Shown piece by piece: positions 40,675 to 49,306 of a stretch of DNA of 64,000 nucleotides. The DNA comes from Variovorax sp. EL159. GTDB taxonomy: Bacteria > Pseudomonadota > Gammaproteobacteria > Burkholderiales > Burkholderiaceae_C. A model generated the notes under the pieces. It worked only from the letters and a program-made list of their open reading frames with translations. It made no database searches and had not been told where the DNA came from. The stretch covers positions 1,226,272 through 1,290,271 of the forward strand of contig NZ_FMUJ01000001.1 in assembly GCF_900100965.1 (NCBI RefSeq), read 5' to 3'. Each line of letters begins with the position of its first letter. Positions within the stretch are counted from its first letter, which is position 1. Position numbers and translations under genes: made by a program.

Positions 40675-42201
40675 ATGCAAGACATACTGATCAACTGGTC
40701 ACCGCAAGAGACCCGTGTGGCGCTGGTCGAGCACGGCGCGGTGCAAGAGCTGCACGTCGAACGCACGCTGGAGCGCGGGCTGGTCGGCAACATCTACCTG
40801 GGCAAGGTCTCGCGCGTGCTGCCGGGCATGCAGTCGGCCTTCATCGACATCGGCCTGGAGCGCACGGCCTTCCTGCACGTGGCCGACATCGTCGCGCCGT
40901 TCACGCCGGGCTCGCGGCCCAGCGCGCCGGTGCCCGAGCGCGACCACCGCAACGGCGGCCCGATCGTGCCGATTGAAAAGCAGGTGTTCGAGGGCCAGTC
41001 GCTTCTGGTGCAGGTCATCAAGGACCCGATCGGCACCAAGGGTGCGCGGCTGTCCACGCAGATCAGCATCGCCGGCCGGCTGCTGGTGTTCCTGCCGCAG
41101 GACAACCACATCGGCGTGTCGCAGAAGATTCCTTCGGACCAGCGCGAGTCGCTGCGCACGCGCATGCTGGCGCTGATCGAGGCGGCCGCGGCTGCCGACA
41201 GCGGCGGCGTGGTGCCGGCCAACACCGGCGGCTTCATCCTGCGCACCAACGGCGAAGACTCTTCCGACGCCGAGCTGGCCGAAGACATCGCCTACCTGCG
41301 CAAGACCTGGTCGCGCATTCGCGAATCGTCCAGCAAGTTGCCGGCGATGTCGTTGCTGCATCAAGACCTGAGCCTGCTGCAGCGCGTGCTGCGCGACATG
41401 ACCAGCGAAGACACGCAGACCATCCGCATCGACTCGCGCGAGCAGTTCGAGGTGCTGCTGAAGTTCGGCCTCGAATTCATGCCGCAGGCGGCCGGCAAGC
41501 TGCAGCACTACAAGGGCGAGCGGCCGATCTTCGACCTGTACTCGGTCGACGAGGAAATCGCCAAGGCGCTGGGCCGCCGGGTCGAACTCAAGTCGGGCGG
41601 CTACCTCGTGGTCGACCAGACCGAGGCCCTGACCACGGTGGACGTGAACACCGGCGGCTTTGTCGGCGCGCGAAATTTCGACGACACGATCTTCAAGACC
41701 AACCTCGAAGCGGCGCAGGCGATTGCACGGCAATTGCGGCTGCGCAACCTGGGCGGGATCATCATCGTGGACTTCATCGACATGGGCCGCGACGACCACC
41801 GTGAGCAGGTGCTGGCCGAATTCCGCAAGCAACTCGCGCGCGACCGGGTGAAGACCACGGCCGGCGGCTTCTCGCAGCTCGGTCTGGTGGAAATGACCCG
41901 CAAGCGCACGCGCGAATCGCTGGCCCACATGTTGTGCGAGCCCTGCGCGGCCTGTGGCGGGCAGGGCATCGTCAAGACCGCGCGCAGCGTGGCCTACGAC
42001 GTGATGCGCGAGATCCTGCGCGAGGCGCGGCAGTTCACGCCGCGCGAGTTCCGCATCGTGTCGTCGCCACAGGTGATCGAGCTGTTCCTCGACGAAGAGA
42101 GCCAGCACCTGGCGGGGTTGAGCGACTTCATCGGCAAGCCGATCTCGCTGCAGTCCGAGCCCGCCATCGGGCAGGGCCAGTACGACATCGTGCTGCTTTG
42201 A
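40675..42201 (+). CDS. rng: Ribonuclease G
   Basis: RNase G is the RNase E-like endonuclease that matures the 5' end of 16S rRNA and degrades some mRNAs. The 508-residue product has an S1 domain (ERTAFLHVADIVAPF, about 38-125), the catalytic aspartates in TTVDVNTGGFVGARNFDDTIFKTN and IIIVDFIDMGRDDHR, and the zinc-link cysteines CEPCAACGGQG. It lacks the long scaffolding tail of RNase E. The stop codon ends one base before a long inverted repeat. Confidence 0.96.
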   Translation: MQDILINWSPQETRVALVEHGAVQELHVERTLERGLVGNIYLGKVSRVLPGMQSAFIDIGLERTAFLHVADIVAPFTPGSRPSAPVPERDHRNGGPIVPIEKQVFEGQSLLVQVIKDPIGTKGARLSTQISIAGRLLVFLPQDNHIGVSQKIPSDQRESLRTRMLALIEAAAAADSGGVVPANTGGFILRTNGEDSSDAELAEDIAYLRKTWSRIRESSSKLPAMSLLHQDLSLLQRVLRDMTSEDTQTIRIDSREQFEVLLKFGLEFMPQAAGKLQHYKGERPIFDLYSVDEEIAKALGRRVELKSGGYLVVDQTEALTTVDVNTGGFVGARNFDDTIFKTNLEAAQAIARQLRLRNLGGIIIVDFIDMGRDDHREQVLAEFRKQLARDRVKTTAGGFSQLGLVEMTRKRTRESLAHMLCEPCAACGGQGIVKTARSVAYDVMREILREARQFTPREFRIVSSPQVIELFLDEESQHLAGLSDFIGKPISLQSEPAIGQGQYDIVLL

Positions 42202-42202
42202 T

Positions 42203-42469
42203 TAGGGCCTGTTCACACTACACAAGGGGTCGCGAAGCTCGCCACAGCCCGCCCATCAAGGCGCGTGACGCCGTGCGTGCGTCCGCACGCACAAGGAGCG
42301 CAACGCCGAGGGGCGGGCTGTGGCGAGCTTCCCTTCGGGTTGCTTCGCCAAGGGGCCGTCTGCGGCGTTGCCCGCGCTTGCAAGGCGCCAGCCCTGCCGC
42401 GCCCGGGCGCCTTGCAGCCAGCCCCTTGGCGGAGCAACGCGACCCCCTGTGTAGTGTGAACAGGCCCTA
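42203..42469. repeat. Nested palindromic element (MITE-like) between rng and msbA
   Basis: A 267-bp element with three nested inverted repeats. The outer arms are 32 bp (42203-42234 and 42438-42469) with one mismatch, and begin AGGGCCTGTTCACACTACAC. Two internal stems follow: 42234-42254 with 42311-42331 (21 of 21), and 42339-42356 with 42421-42438 (17 of 18). The first contains a further perfect hairpin, GTGCGTGCG (42273-42281) with CGCACGCAC (42284-42292). The whole can fold as a branched cruciform. It starts one base after the rng stop and its right arm includes the msbA stop codon. It holds no gene. It may act as a two-way terminator and probably is a mobile non-autonomous repeat. Confidence 0.85.
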
Positions 42470-44251
42470 CAGCGTCGGGTCTTGCCCCGGCGGGGCGCTG
42501 CGCACTGCCAGCGTCTGCAGCCGCGCGTAGAGGCCGTCCAGCGCCATCAGTTGCTCATGGCTGCCTTGCTCGGCAATGCGGCCTTGCTCCATCACGATGA
42601 TGCGGTCGGCGTGCTGGATGGTCGACAGGCGGTGGGCCACGATCAGCGTGGTGCGGTTCTGCATCAGGCGCTGCAGCGCGTCCTGCACCAGCCGTTCGGA
42701 TTCGGTGTCCAGGGCCGATGTGGCCTCGTCGAGCAGCAGTACCGGCGCGTTCTTGTAGAGCGCACGCGCGATGGCGAGGCGCTGGCGCTGGCCGCCGGAC
42801 AGCTGGGTGGCGTTGTGGCCCAGCACGGTGTCGATGCCCTCGGGCAGGCTGTCGACGTGGCTGCTCAGGTTGGCGGCGGCAATGCATTCGAGCACGCGTT
42901 CGCGATCGATCTCCGAGCCCAGCGCCACGTTGGCCGCGAGGGTCTCGTTGAGCATGACCACGTCCTGGCTCACCATCGCGAACTGCGCGCGCAGGCTCTT
43001 CAATTGCCATTCGCTGGTGTCATGCCCGTCGAGCAGCACCTGGCCGTCGCTCGGCTGCACGAAGCGGGGCAGCAGGTTGACCAGCGTGGTCTTGCCTGAA
43101 CCCGAGGGCCCGACGAAGGCCACCACCTGGCCGGGTTCGATGGTCAGGCTCACACCGTCGAGGGCTCGTTGTTCGTCGTCGCCGCGGTAGCTGACGCGCA
43201 CGTTGCGCAGCTCGATGCGGCCGGCTGCGTGTTCTAGGCTGAAGCTGCCTTGCGACTCCGGCGCCACTTCGTCGATCAGTATCAGCCCGCGTTCGAGGGC
43301 CGCGAGGCCGCGCGTGATCGGGGCGGCCATGTCGGCGAGCCGGCGGATCGGCGCGATCAGCATCAGCATGGCCGTGATGTAGGCAACGAAGCCGCCCACG
43401 GTCAGGCCTTGTTCGCCGCTCTGCCAGAGCGCGATCATCACCACGACCGACAGCGCCAGCGACGCCATCATCTGCGTGAGCGGCGTGGTGGCGGCCTGGG
43501 CGATGGTCGATTTGACGGCCAGGCGGTTCAGGCGCTGGCTGAGCTTTTCGAAGCGCTGGCTCTGCGCCGCTTCGGCACCATGAAGGCGCACCACGCGGTG
43601 CGCGAGCACGTTCTCTTCCACCACGTAGGCCAGTTCATCCGTCGCCTGCTGGCCCTGCTGCGTGAGGCGGTACAGGCGCTTGGAGAACACCTTCATGATC
43701 CAGGAGATGCTGGGCACGAGAAAGGCCACGATCAGCGTGAGCTTCCAGTTCAGGTAGACCAGATAGGCGAGCAGCGCGATCAGCGTGAAGCCGTCGCGCG
43801 TGAGGCCGAGCAGCGCCTGCACCAGCAGCATCGCGCCGGTCTGCACCTCGTAGACCACCGTGTTCGACAGGGCGCTGGCCGACTGGCGCGTGAAGAGCGC
43901 CAGCTCGGCGCCCATCAGCCGCTCGAACAGCACGCGCCGCAGCCGTTGCATGCCTTCGTTGGCGATGCGCGAGAGGGCGTATTGGGAAATGAACTGGGCG
44001 ATGCCGCGCACCGCGAACAGCAGCAGCACGGCCGCCGGCACTATCCACAGCGCGAGCTGGCCGCGGTTGAAGCCACGGTCGAGCAAAGGCTTGAGAAGGG
44101 CGGCCATCAGCGGCTCGGTAATGGCCGCCATCAGTGCACCGATCAGGCCGGCTGTCCACCACTGGCGAGAGCCGCCAAACCAGGTCATGAGTCGCGCCAG
44201 ACGGCGCATCAGGGGAGGGCGCGCGTTCTCGCCGCCGGGGGATGCTTGCAT
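42467..44251 (-). CDS. msbA: Lipid A export permease/ATP-binding protein MsbA
   Basis: MsbA is the ABC half-transporter that flips core-lipid A across the inner membrane. The 594-residue product has six membrane helices (for example WWTAGLIGALMAAITEPLMAALLKPLL and LALWIVPAAVLLLFAVRGIAQFIS) then an ABC domain: Walker A VAFVGPSGSGKTTLVNLLP, signature LSGGQRQRLAIARALYK, Walker B APVLLLDEATSALD, and H-loop IVAHRLST. ATG 44251 (MQASPGGENARPP) is chosen; an ATG 27 bases upstream (44278) is also possible. Its stop TAG lies in the right arm of the palindrome. Confidence 0.92.
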   Translation of the reverse strand: MQASPGGENARPPLMRRLARLMTWFGGSRQWWTAGLIGALMAAITEPLMAALLKPLLDRGFNRGQLALWIVPAAVLLLFAVRGIAQFISQYALSRIANEGMQRLRRVLFERLMGAELALFTRQSASALSNTVVYEVQTGAMLLVQALLGLTRDGFTLIALLAYLVYLNWKLTLIVAFLVPSISWIMKVFSKRLYRLTQQGQQATDELAYVVEENVLAHRVVRLHGAEAAQSQRFEKLSQRLNRLAVKSTIAQAATTPLTQMMASLALSVVVMIALWQSGEQGLTVGGFVAYITAMLMLIAPIRRLADMAAPITRGLAALERGLILIDEVAPESQGSFSLEHAAGRIELRNVRVSYRGDDEQRALDGVSLTIEPGQVVAFVGPSGSGKTTLVNLLPRFVQPSDGQVLLDGHDTSEWQLKSLRAQFAMVSQDVVMLNETLAANVALGSEIDRERVLECIAAANLSSHVDSLPEGIDTVLGHNATQLSGGQRQRLAIARALYKNAPVLLLDEATSALDTESERLVQDALQRLMQNRTTLIVAHRLSTIQHADRIIVMEQGRIAEQGSHEQLMALDGLYARLQTLAVRSAPPGQDPTL

Positions 44252-44414
44252 GGCGGCGGATTCTACGGGCGGCCCCATTCCGGGCTTCCTTGAGTGATTC
44301 TGTAGGACCGCACCGCCGGATAAACGTTTTGTGACGGCGTCGCCGAGCCAGTGTGTAACATGTGGCCCGTTACGCCGGGCAGAAACTTTTTCTCCGGAAA
44401 CCTCTCCGAACCGC
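44252..44414. promoter_or_regulatory. Divergent control region of msbA and tolB
   Basis: A 163-bp gap between divergent start codons. It contains the AT-rich stretch GGATAAACGTTTTGTGACGG (44318-44337), which could hold promoter elements, but no canonical -35/-10 pair with a 16-18 bp spacer is seen by eye. No other gene or repeat is visible in it. Confidence 0.35.
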
Positions 44415-45731
44415 ATGAACAAGCCGTTGCCAGTCTCTATCCCAACTCCTTCTTCATCGCTATTTGCACGCCGCACCCTCATTGCGGCTCTTGCTGCCAC
44501 TCCCATGCTTCCTGCGCTGGCCCAGTTCCGGGTCGAGGTGTCGGGCGTCGGGTTGACGCAGCTGCCGATTGCGCTCGTTCCGTTCAAGGGCCAGGAAAGC
44601 TCGCCCCAGAAGATTTCGGACATTGTCCAGGCCGACCTCGAACGCAGCGGCCAGTTCCGCGGCGTCGACGCCTCGGGCCAGGCGCTGGACGAGGCCTCGC
44701 GCCCCGACCTGTCGCTGTGGCGCCAGCGAACGGCCGATTCGCTCGTGGTGGGCAGCGTCAGCAGGCTGGCCGATGGCCGCTTCGATGTGCGCTTCCGTCT
44801 GTGGGACGTGGTGAAGGGCCAGGACCTGGGCGGCCAGAGCTACACCGTGCCCCAGGGTGACCTGCGCCTTGCCTCGCACCGCATCGCCGACTACGTCTAT
44901 GAAAAGCTGACCGGCGAAAAAGGCATCTTCTCGACCCGCATCGCCTACGTCACCAAGGCCGGCAGCCGCTACTCGCTCTGGGTGGCCGACGCCGATGGCG
45001 AGAACGCACAGGCTGCGCTCGCCAGCCCCGAACCCATCATCTCGCCCTGCTGGTCGTCGAACGGCCAGCAACTGGCGTATGTGTCCTTCGAGTCGCGCAA
45101 GCCGGTCGTGTACGTGCACAACGTGGCCAGCGGCCAGCGCCGCCTGCTCGCGAACTTCAAGGGCTCCAACAGCGCGCCGGCCTGGGCACCCGATGGCAAT
45201 TCGCTGGCCGTCACGCTCAGCCGCGATGGCGGCTCGCAACTGTTCAGCATTCCGGCCACGGGCGGCGAACCGCGCCGCCTGACCCAGAGCTCCAGCATCG
45301 ACACCGAGCCGGCCTATTCGGCCGACGGCAGCACGATCTATTTCGTGAGCGACCGCGGCGGTGCGCCGCAGATCTACAAGATGAGTGCCAGCGGCGGCAA
45401 CCCGACGCGGGTCACCTTCAGCGGCACCTACAACATTTCTCCGGCTGTCAGCGGCGATGGCCGGTGGTTGGCCTACATCTCGCGGATCGGCGGCGCGTTC
45501 AAGCTCCAGGTGATGGAGCTGGCGACCGGCAATGTCGCGTCCATCACCGACACCACCGCCGACGAGAGCCCGAGTTTTGCTCCCAACAGCAAGCTGATCG
45601 TCTACGCCACGCATCTGCAGGGCCGCGAGGCGCTCATGACGAGCACGCTCGATGGAAAAATAAAGGCACGACTCGCGGGACAGGCGGGGGACATAAGAGA
45701 ACCGGACTGGGGTCCGTTTCAGAAGCAATGA
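44415..45731 (+). CDS. tolB: Tol-Pal system periplasmic beta-propeller TolB
   Basis: TolB is the periplasmic propeller of the Tol-Pal system, which binds Pal and is displaced from it when the system is energised. The 438-residue product has a signal peptide (LFARRTLIAALAATPMLPALAQFRVEV), an N-terminal anticodon-like domain and WD40-like PD40 repeats (SPCWSSNGQQLAYVSFESRKPVVYVHNVASGQRRLLANFKGSNSAPAWAPDGNSLAV; TEPAYSADGSTIYFVSDRGG). ATG 44415 is used; an upstream ATG at 44331 would add 28 residues ahead of the signal. The tolQRA genes are not in the window. pal follows after 25 bases. Confidence 0.95.
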   Translation: MNKPLPVSIPTPSSSLFARRTLIAALAATPMLPALAQFRVEVSGVGLTQLPIALVPFKGQESSPQKISDIVQADLERSGQFRGVDASGQALDEASRPDLSLWRQRTADSLVVGSVSRLADGRFDVRFRLWDVVKGQDLGGQSYTVPQGDLRLASHRIADYVYEKLTGEKGIFSTRIAYVTKAGSRYSLWVADADGENAQAALASPEPIISPCWSSNGQQLAYVSFESRKPVVYVHNVASGQRRLLANFKGSNSAPAWAPDGNSLAVTLSRDGGSQLFSIPATGGEPRRLTQSSSIDTEPAYSADGSTIYFVSDRGGAPQIYKMSASGGNPTRVTFSGTYNISPAVSGDGRWLAYISRIGGAFKLQVMELATGNVASITDTTADESPSFAPNSKLIVYATHLQGREALMTSTLDGKIKARLAGQAGDIREPDWGPFQKQ

Positions 45732-45756
45732 CCAGGTTTACTTGAGGAGTTCGAAA

Positions 45757-46272
45757 ATGTTGAAACGTACGATTTATTCGCTGGCTATCGTGGCACTGAT
45801 CGCCGGTTGTTCGTCGGGCACCAAGCTCAACGAAACGCCGGTGACCGACCGCTCCGGCACACCTGGCGGCCAGCAAGGCGCCACCACCGTGGCACCCGTC
45901 ACCATCGATCCGAACGCCGGCACCGCGCAAGGTCCGATGGGCGTGGAACGCATCGTCTACTTTGATTACGACAGCTACACGGTCAAGCCCGAGTTCCAGT
46001 CGATCATCGATGGCCATGCGCGCTTCCTCAAGCAGAATCCGCAGCGTCGCGTCTCGATCGAAGGTCACACCGACGAACGTGGCGGCCGCGAATACAACCT
46101 GGCGCTGGGCCAGAAGCGTTCCGAAGCCGTGCGCCGCGCGCTCACGCTGCTTGGCGTGAGCGACAGCCAGATCGAAGCCGTGAGCTTCGGCAAGGAAAAG
46201 CCGGCCGTGCAGGGCTCGGGTGAAGAGGTGTGGGCACAAAACCGCCGCGCCGAAATCCGCTACACCCGGTGA
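45757..46272 (+). CDS. pal: Peptidoglycan-associated lipoprotein Pal
   Basis: Pal is the outer-membrane lipoprotein of the Tol-Pal system and binds peptidoglycan. The 171-residue product has the lipoprotein signal MLKRTIYSLAIVALIAGCSSG (cysteine about residue 18) and an OmpA-like domain: RIVYFDYDSYTVKPEFQSIIDGHARFLKQNPQRRVSIEGHTDERGGREYNLALGQKRSEAVRRALTLLGV. The ATG at 45757 has the ribosome-binding site GAGGAG 8 bases upstream. It overlaps cpoB by one base (TGATG). Confidence 0.96.
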   Translation: MLKRTIYSLAIVALIAGCSSGTKLNETPVTDRSGTPGGQQGATTVAPVTIDPNAGTAQGPMGVERIVYFDYDSYTVKPEFQSIIDGHARFLKQNPQRRVSIEGHTDERGGREYNLALGQKRSEAVRRALTLLGVSDSQIEAVSFGKEKPAVQGSGEEVWAQNRRAEIRYTR

Positions 46273-47021
46273 TGCAACGCGCTGTGTTGCGAGGCGCGGC
46301 GCTGGCTGCCGCCTTGCTTTGCGTCTCGGTCGGGTCGCAAGCCGCACTGTTCGAGGATGACGAGGCCCGCAAGGCCATCCTCGACCTGCGGCAGCGCGTC
46401 GAGACCATGCGCCAGCAGACCGATCAGCGGCTGACCGACGAAAACGGCCAGCTGCGTCGCAGCCTGCTCGATCTGCAAAGCCAGATCGAGCAGATGCGCG
46501 GCGACCTGGCCCGCATGACCGGGCAGAACGAACAGCTCACGCGCACGCTGAGCGAAATGCAGTCGCGCCAGACCACCATCGACGACAAGCTCAAGCAGAC
46601 CGAGCCGTCGAAGGTGTCCGTGGACGGCCGCGAGTTCAACGCCGATCCCAAGGAAAAGGCCGATTTCGATGCCGCGCTCGGCGTCTTCCGTGCCGGCCAG
46701 TTCGCGCAGGCGCAGACGGCGTTTGCCGAGTTCGTCAAGCGCTACCCGCAAAGCGGCTACAACGCTTCGGCGCTGTTCTGGCTTGGCAATGCGCAGTACG
46801 CCACGCGCAACTACAACGAGGCCATCGCCAACTTCCGCTCGATGCTGTCGCTCGCGCCCGACCATGCCAAGGCCCCCGAGGCCGTGCTGTCGATCGCGAA
46901 CTGCCAGATCGAACTGAAGGACACGCGTGCCGCGCGCCGCACGCTGGAAGACCTGACCAAGGCCTACCCGCAGTCCGAAGCTGCACAGGCCGGCCGCGAG
47001 CGCCTTTCGCGCCTGCGCTGA
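46272..47021 (+). CDS. cpoB: Cell division coordinator CpoB (YbgF)
   Basis: CpoB links Tol function with PBP1B activity at the division site. The 249-residue product has a signal peptide (RAVLRGAALAAALLCVSVGSQAALFED), a coiled-coil segment (KAILDLRQRVETMRQQTDQRLTDENGQLRRSLLDLQSQIEQMRGDLARMTGQNEQLTRTLSEM, about 35-105) and TPR repeats in the C-terminal half (ADFDAALGVFRAGQFAQAQTAFAEFVKRYPQSGYNASALFWLGNAQY). It closes the tolB-pal-cpoB group. Confidence 0.93.
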   Translation: MQRAVLRGAALAAALLCVSVGSQAALFEDDEARKAILDLRQRVETMRQQTDQRLTDENGQLRRSLLDLQSQIEQMRGDLARMTGQNEQLTRTLSEMQSRQTTIDDKLKQTEPSKVSVDGREFNADPKEKADFDAALGVFRAGQFAQAQTAFAEFVKRYPQSGYNASALFWLGNAQYATRNYNEAIANFRSMLSLAPDHAKAPEAVLSIANCQIELKDTRAARRTLEDLTKAYPQSEAAQAGRERLSRLR

Positions 47022-47043
47022 TGCCGGCAGCGGAGCTTTCCGC

Positions 47044-47886
47044 TTGAGCACCATCACTCCTGAAGCGTTCACCCCAGCAACCGCCGCGGATGTCGTCACC
47101 GACACCGCGGCGCCTGACTTTGCGCGCCGCTTCGGCGGCCTCGAACGGCTGTACGGCGTGGCCGGTGCCGCAGGCATCCGCAACGCCCATGTGCTGGTCG
47201 TCGGCATCGGCGGCGTGGGTTCGTGGGCGGTCGAGGCACTGGCGCGCAGCGGCGTGGGGCGGTTGACGCTGGTCGACCTCGACCATGTGTCGGAGTCGAA
47301 CATCAACCGGCAGATCCACGCGCTCGATTCGACCGTGGGGCAAGCCAAGGTCGAAGCCATGCGCGAGCGCATTGCGCAGATCAACCCCGAGTGCAAGGTG
47401 CTGGCCATCGACGAATTCGTCGAGCCCGACAACTGGACCACGCTGCTCGACGCGGCGCAGGCCGCGAACGGGCCTGCAACGGCGGTCATCGATGCGTGCG
47501 ACCAGGTGAAGGCCAAGCTCGCGATGGCGGCATGGGCGCGTGCCTCGCGCACGGCGTTCGTCACCGTCGGTGCGGCGGGGGGCAAGCGACAGGCACACAA
47601 GGTCGACATCGACGACCTGTCGCTCGTCACGCACGACCCGTTGCTCGCCCAGCTTCGCCAGCGTCTGCGCAAGTCGCATGGCGCGCCGCGCGAAGGCCGC
47701 AAGATCGGCGTGACCTGCGTCTTCAGCCGCGAAAGCGTGGCGCCACCCGACGCTTCATGCGCGATCGAAGGCGATGGTTCTCTCAACTGCCACGGCTATG
47801 GTTCGGTGGTCAGCGTGACGGCAACTTTCGGTCAATGTGCGGCAGGTTGGGTTCTCGACAAAATTGCGGGCAACGCCACGCTATAA
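47044..47886 (+). CDS. tcdA: ThiF/TcdA-type adenylating enzyme
   Basis: A 280-residue E1-like protein of the HesA/MoeB/ThiF superfamily, close to TcdA (CsdL), which cyclises t6A37 in tRNA to ct6A. The N-terminal ARRFGGLERLYGVAGAAGIRNAHVLVVGIGGVGSWAVEALARSGVGRLTLVDLDHVSESNINRQIHAL holds the ATP-binding site; DACDQVKAKLAMAAWAR and TCVFSRE follow. It starts at TTG 47044. The last gene before the tRNA-Lys is thus itself a tRNA-modification enzyme. The name tcdA is from family resemblance and length. Confidence 0.85.
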   Translation: MSTITPEAFTPATAADVVTDTAAPDFARRFGGLERLYGVAGAAGIRNAHVLVVGIGGVGSWAVEALARSGVGRLTLVDLDHVSESNINRQIHALDSTVGQAKVEAMRERIAQINPECKVLAIDEFVEPDNWTTLLDAAQAANGPATAVIDACDQVKAKLAMAAWARASRTAFVTVGAAGGKRQAHKVDIDDLSLVTHDPLLAQLRQRLRKSHGAPREGRKIGVTCVFSRESVAPPDASCAIEGDGSLNCHGYGSVVSVTATFGQCAAGWVLDKIAGNATL

Positions 47887-47887
47887 T
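47882..47887 (+). promoter_or_regulatory. -10 box of the tRNA-Lys promoter
   Basis: A perfect TATAAT lies inside the tcdA stop-codon region, 49 bases before the 5' end of the tRNA gene. The -35 region at about 47858-47864 (ACAAAAT) is poor, so the assignment rests on the -10 box and position only. Confidence 0.45.
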
Positions 47888-47935
47888 CTTTGGCTTTGCT
47901 GGATTCAACGCCAGCAAGAAACAAAAAATGGTTCC

Positions 47936-48011
47936 GGGACGTTAGCTCAGTTGGTAGAGCAGCGGACTTTTAATCCGTTGGTCACTGGTTCGAATCCAGT
48001 ACGTCCTACCA
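47936..48011 (+). tRNA. tRNA-Lys (anticodon UUU)
   Basis: A 76-nt cloverleaf including the encoded CCA. The acceptor stem GGGACGT pairs with ACGTCCT, the D arm is AGCTCAGTTGGTAGAGC, the anticodon stem GCGGA/TCCGT closes the loop CTTTTAA with anticodon TTT, and the T arm is CTGGTTCGAATCCAG. It reads AAA/AAG lysine codons. Its 3' end is the likely attachment site used by the integrase gene 162 bases downstream. Confidence 0.97.
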
Positions 48012-48022
48012 ACACATTGAAT

Positions 48023-48062
48023 CGGTCGAAACTCAGCATCCATGCGGGTTTCGGCCGTTTTT
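48023..48062 (+). terminator. Rho-independent terminator after tRNA-Lys
   Basis: A 10-bp stem (48023-48032 with 48048-48057, one G-U pair) with a 15-nt loop, followed by five T residues. It lies 11 bases after the tRNA 3' end and ends its transcript before the integrase gene. Confidence 0.75.
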
Positions 48063-48104
48063 CTTTGGTGACCGGGATATAGGCGCGGTGTCTGTCCAGT
48101 CCGT

Positions 48105-48121
48105 TTTTCGCGGGTTTGGCA
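48105..48121 (+). repeat. Direct repeat left of the integrase gene
   Basis: TTTTCGCGGGTTTGGCA, repeated exactly at 49173-49189 right after the integrase stop. Each copy is followed by a second TTGGCA 11-13 bases later (48127-48132 and 49197-49202). The pair frames the integrase gene and could be arm-type integrase or excisionase binding sites. Confidence 0.6.
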
Positions 48122-48173
48122 CAAAATTGGCACACCGAAACTCCGGCTCCATGTCTCGGAAAGGCAAGGAGCA

Positions 48174-49172
48174 ATGGCAAGTTTTGACAAACGCGGCGAG
48201 TTCTGGCGCGCCCAGATCCGTCGCAACGGTTACCCACTCCAGTCGAGGACTTTTGACACCAAGCCCGAAGCGCAGGCGTGGGCACGGTCCGTCGAGTCCG
48301 ATATGGATCGCGGCACCTACCGAGACAACCGAGAGGCCGAAAGCACGACGCTGGCTGAAGCGCTCGATCGGTACGGCCGGGAGTTCAGCAGCCGAAAGGC
48401 GCATCCCGACCGGGACTTGCAACGTATCAAGCGCTGGCAGCAGTACCCGCTCGCGCAGCGCCACATGGCTACCCTGCGCGGGACAGACTTTGCGGCCTAC
48501 CGTGATACTAGGCGTCAGCAGGGCAGGGCCGAAAACACTATCCGCTTGGAGCTCCAACTCGCGAGCCATTTGTTCGAAATGGCTCGAAAGGAGTGGGGTT
48601 GGGAAGGTCTGCTGAACCCGCTGAAGAACATCCGGAAACCCTCCGGCACCAAGGCTCGCGATCGCCGCCTGCACCCTGGCGAACGCGAGCGCTTGGCGGC
48701 GGCGTTGGCCGAGTCCGATAACTCCTGGGCTGCACCGGCATTCGAGCTCGCCATCGAGACCACGTTGCGCCAGGGCATGCTCTTCGAACTGCGCTGGTCG
48801 TGGATCGACTTGGGCAAGCGTGTGGTCACGATCCCGCGCTCGTACCACCAGCGGGCCAACAAAGGTGTCCCTCACGAAATACCGCTCTCGTCGAAGGCCG
48901 TAACCGTCCTGCAGGCCATGCCGCGCAGCATCGACGGTAGGGTGTTTGGGTGTACGGCCAATGCTGCCTTAATGATCTGGAAACGGGTACTGAAGCGTCT
49001 GGCCATCGACGATTTGCGATGGCACGATTTGCGCCATGAAGGGGTTTCGCGTCTCTTCGAAAAAGGAATGAGCGCCATTGAGGCCTCAAGCATCAGCGGC
49101 CATAAGAGCTTCGTCATGCTCAAGAGGTACACCCATTTGCGGGCCGTCGATCTGTTGGCGAAGATCGGTTGA
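48174..49172 (+). CDS. Tyrosine-type site-specific integrase
   Basis: A 332-residue phage-integrase family recombinase that would catalyse integration and excision of the island at the tRNA-Lys. The N-terminal SAM-like domain (about 45-145) is followed by a catalytic domain with R199 (ETTLRQGMLFELRW), H284-x-x-R287 (WHDLRHEGVSRLF), H310 (SISGHKS) and the nucleophile Y319 (LKRYTHL). All catalytic residues are therefore present, and the gene is probably active. The ATG at 48174 has AAGGAG upstream. It faces away from the tRNA into the island, the usual layout. A degraded relative is at 51678-52091. Confidence 0.95.
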   Translation: MASFDKRGEFWRAQIRRNGYPLQSRTFDTKPEAQAWARSVESDMDRGTYRDNREAESTTLAEALDRYGREFSSRKAHPDRDLQRIKRWQQYPLAQRHMATLRGTDFAAYRDTRRQQGRAENTIRLELQLASHLFEMARKEWGWEGLLNPLKNIRKPSGTKARDRRLHPGERERLAAALAESDNSWAAPAFELAIETTLRQGMLFELRWSWIDLGKRVVTIPRSYHQRANKGVPHEIPLSSKAVTVLQAMPRSIDGRVFGCTANAALMIWKRVLKRLAIDDLRWHDLRHEGVSRLFEKGMSAIEASSISGHKSFVMLKRYTHLRAVDLLAKIG

Positions 49173-49189
49173 TTTTCGCGGGTTTGGCA
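49173..49189 (+). repeat. Direct repeat right of the integrase gene
   Basis: Second exact copy of the 17-bp TTTTCGCGGGTTTGGCA, beginning at the base after the integrase stop codon; partner of 48105-48121. Confidence 0.6.
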
Positions 49190-49306
49190 GCAGCCCTTGG
49201 CAGCCACATTCACTACCGACCGCCCGCAGGCGGCCGGTTCATCTCCCCGGCTTCCTCCCCCTACTTTTGAGGCCTGCGAGGCGGTCACCTCGAAAGGAGC
49301 TACCGA

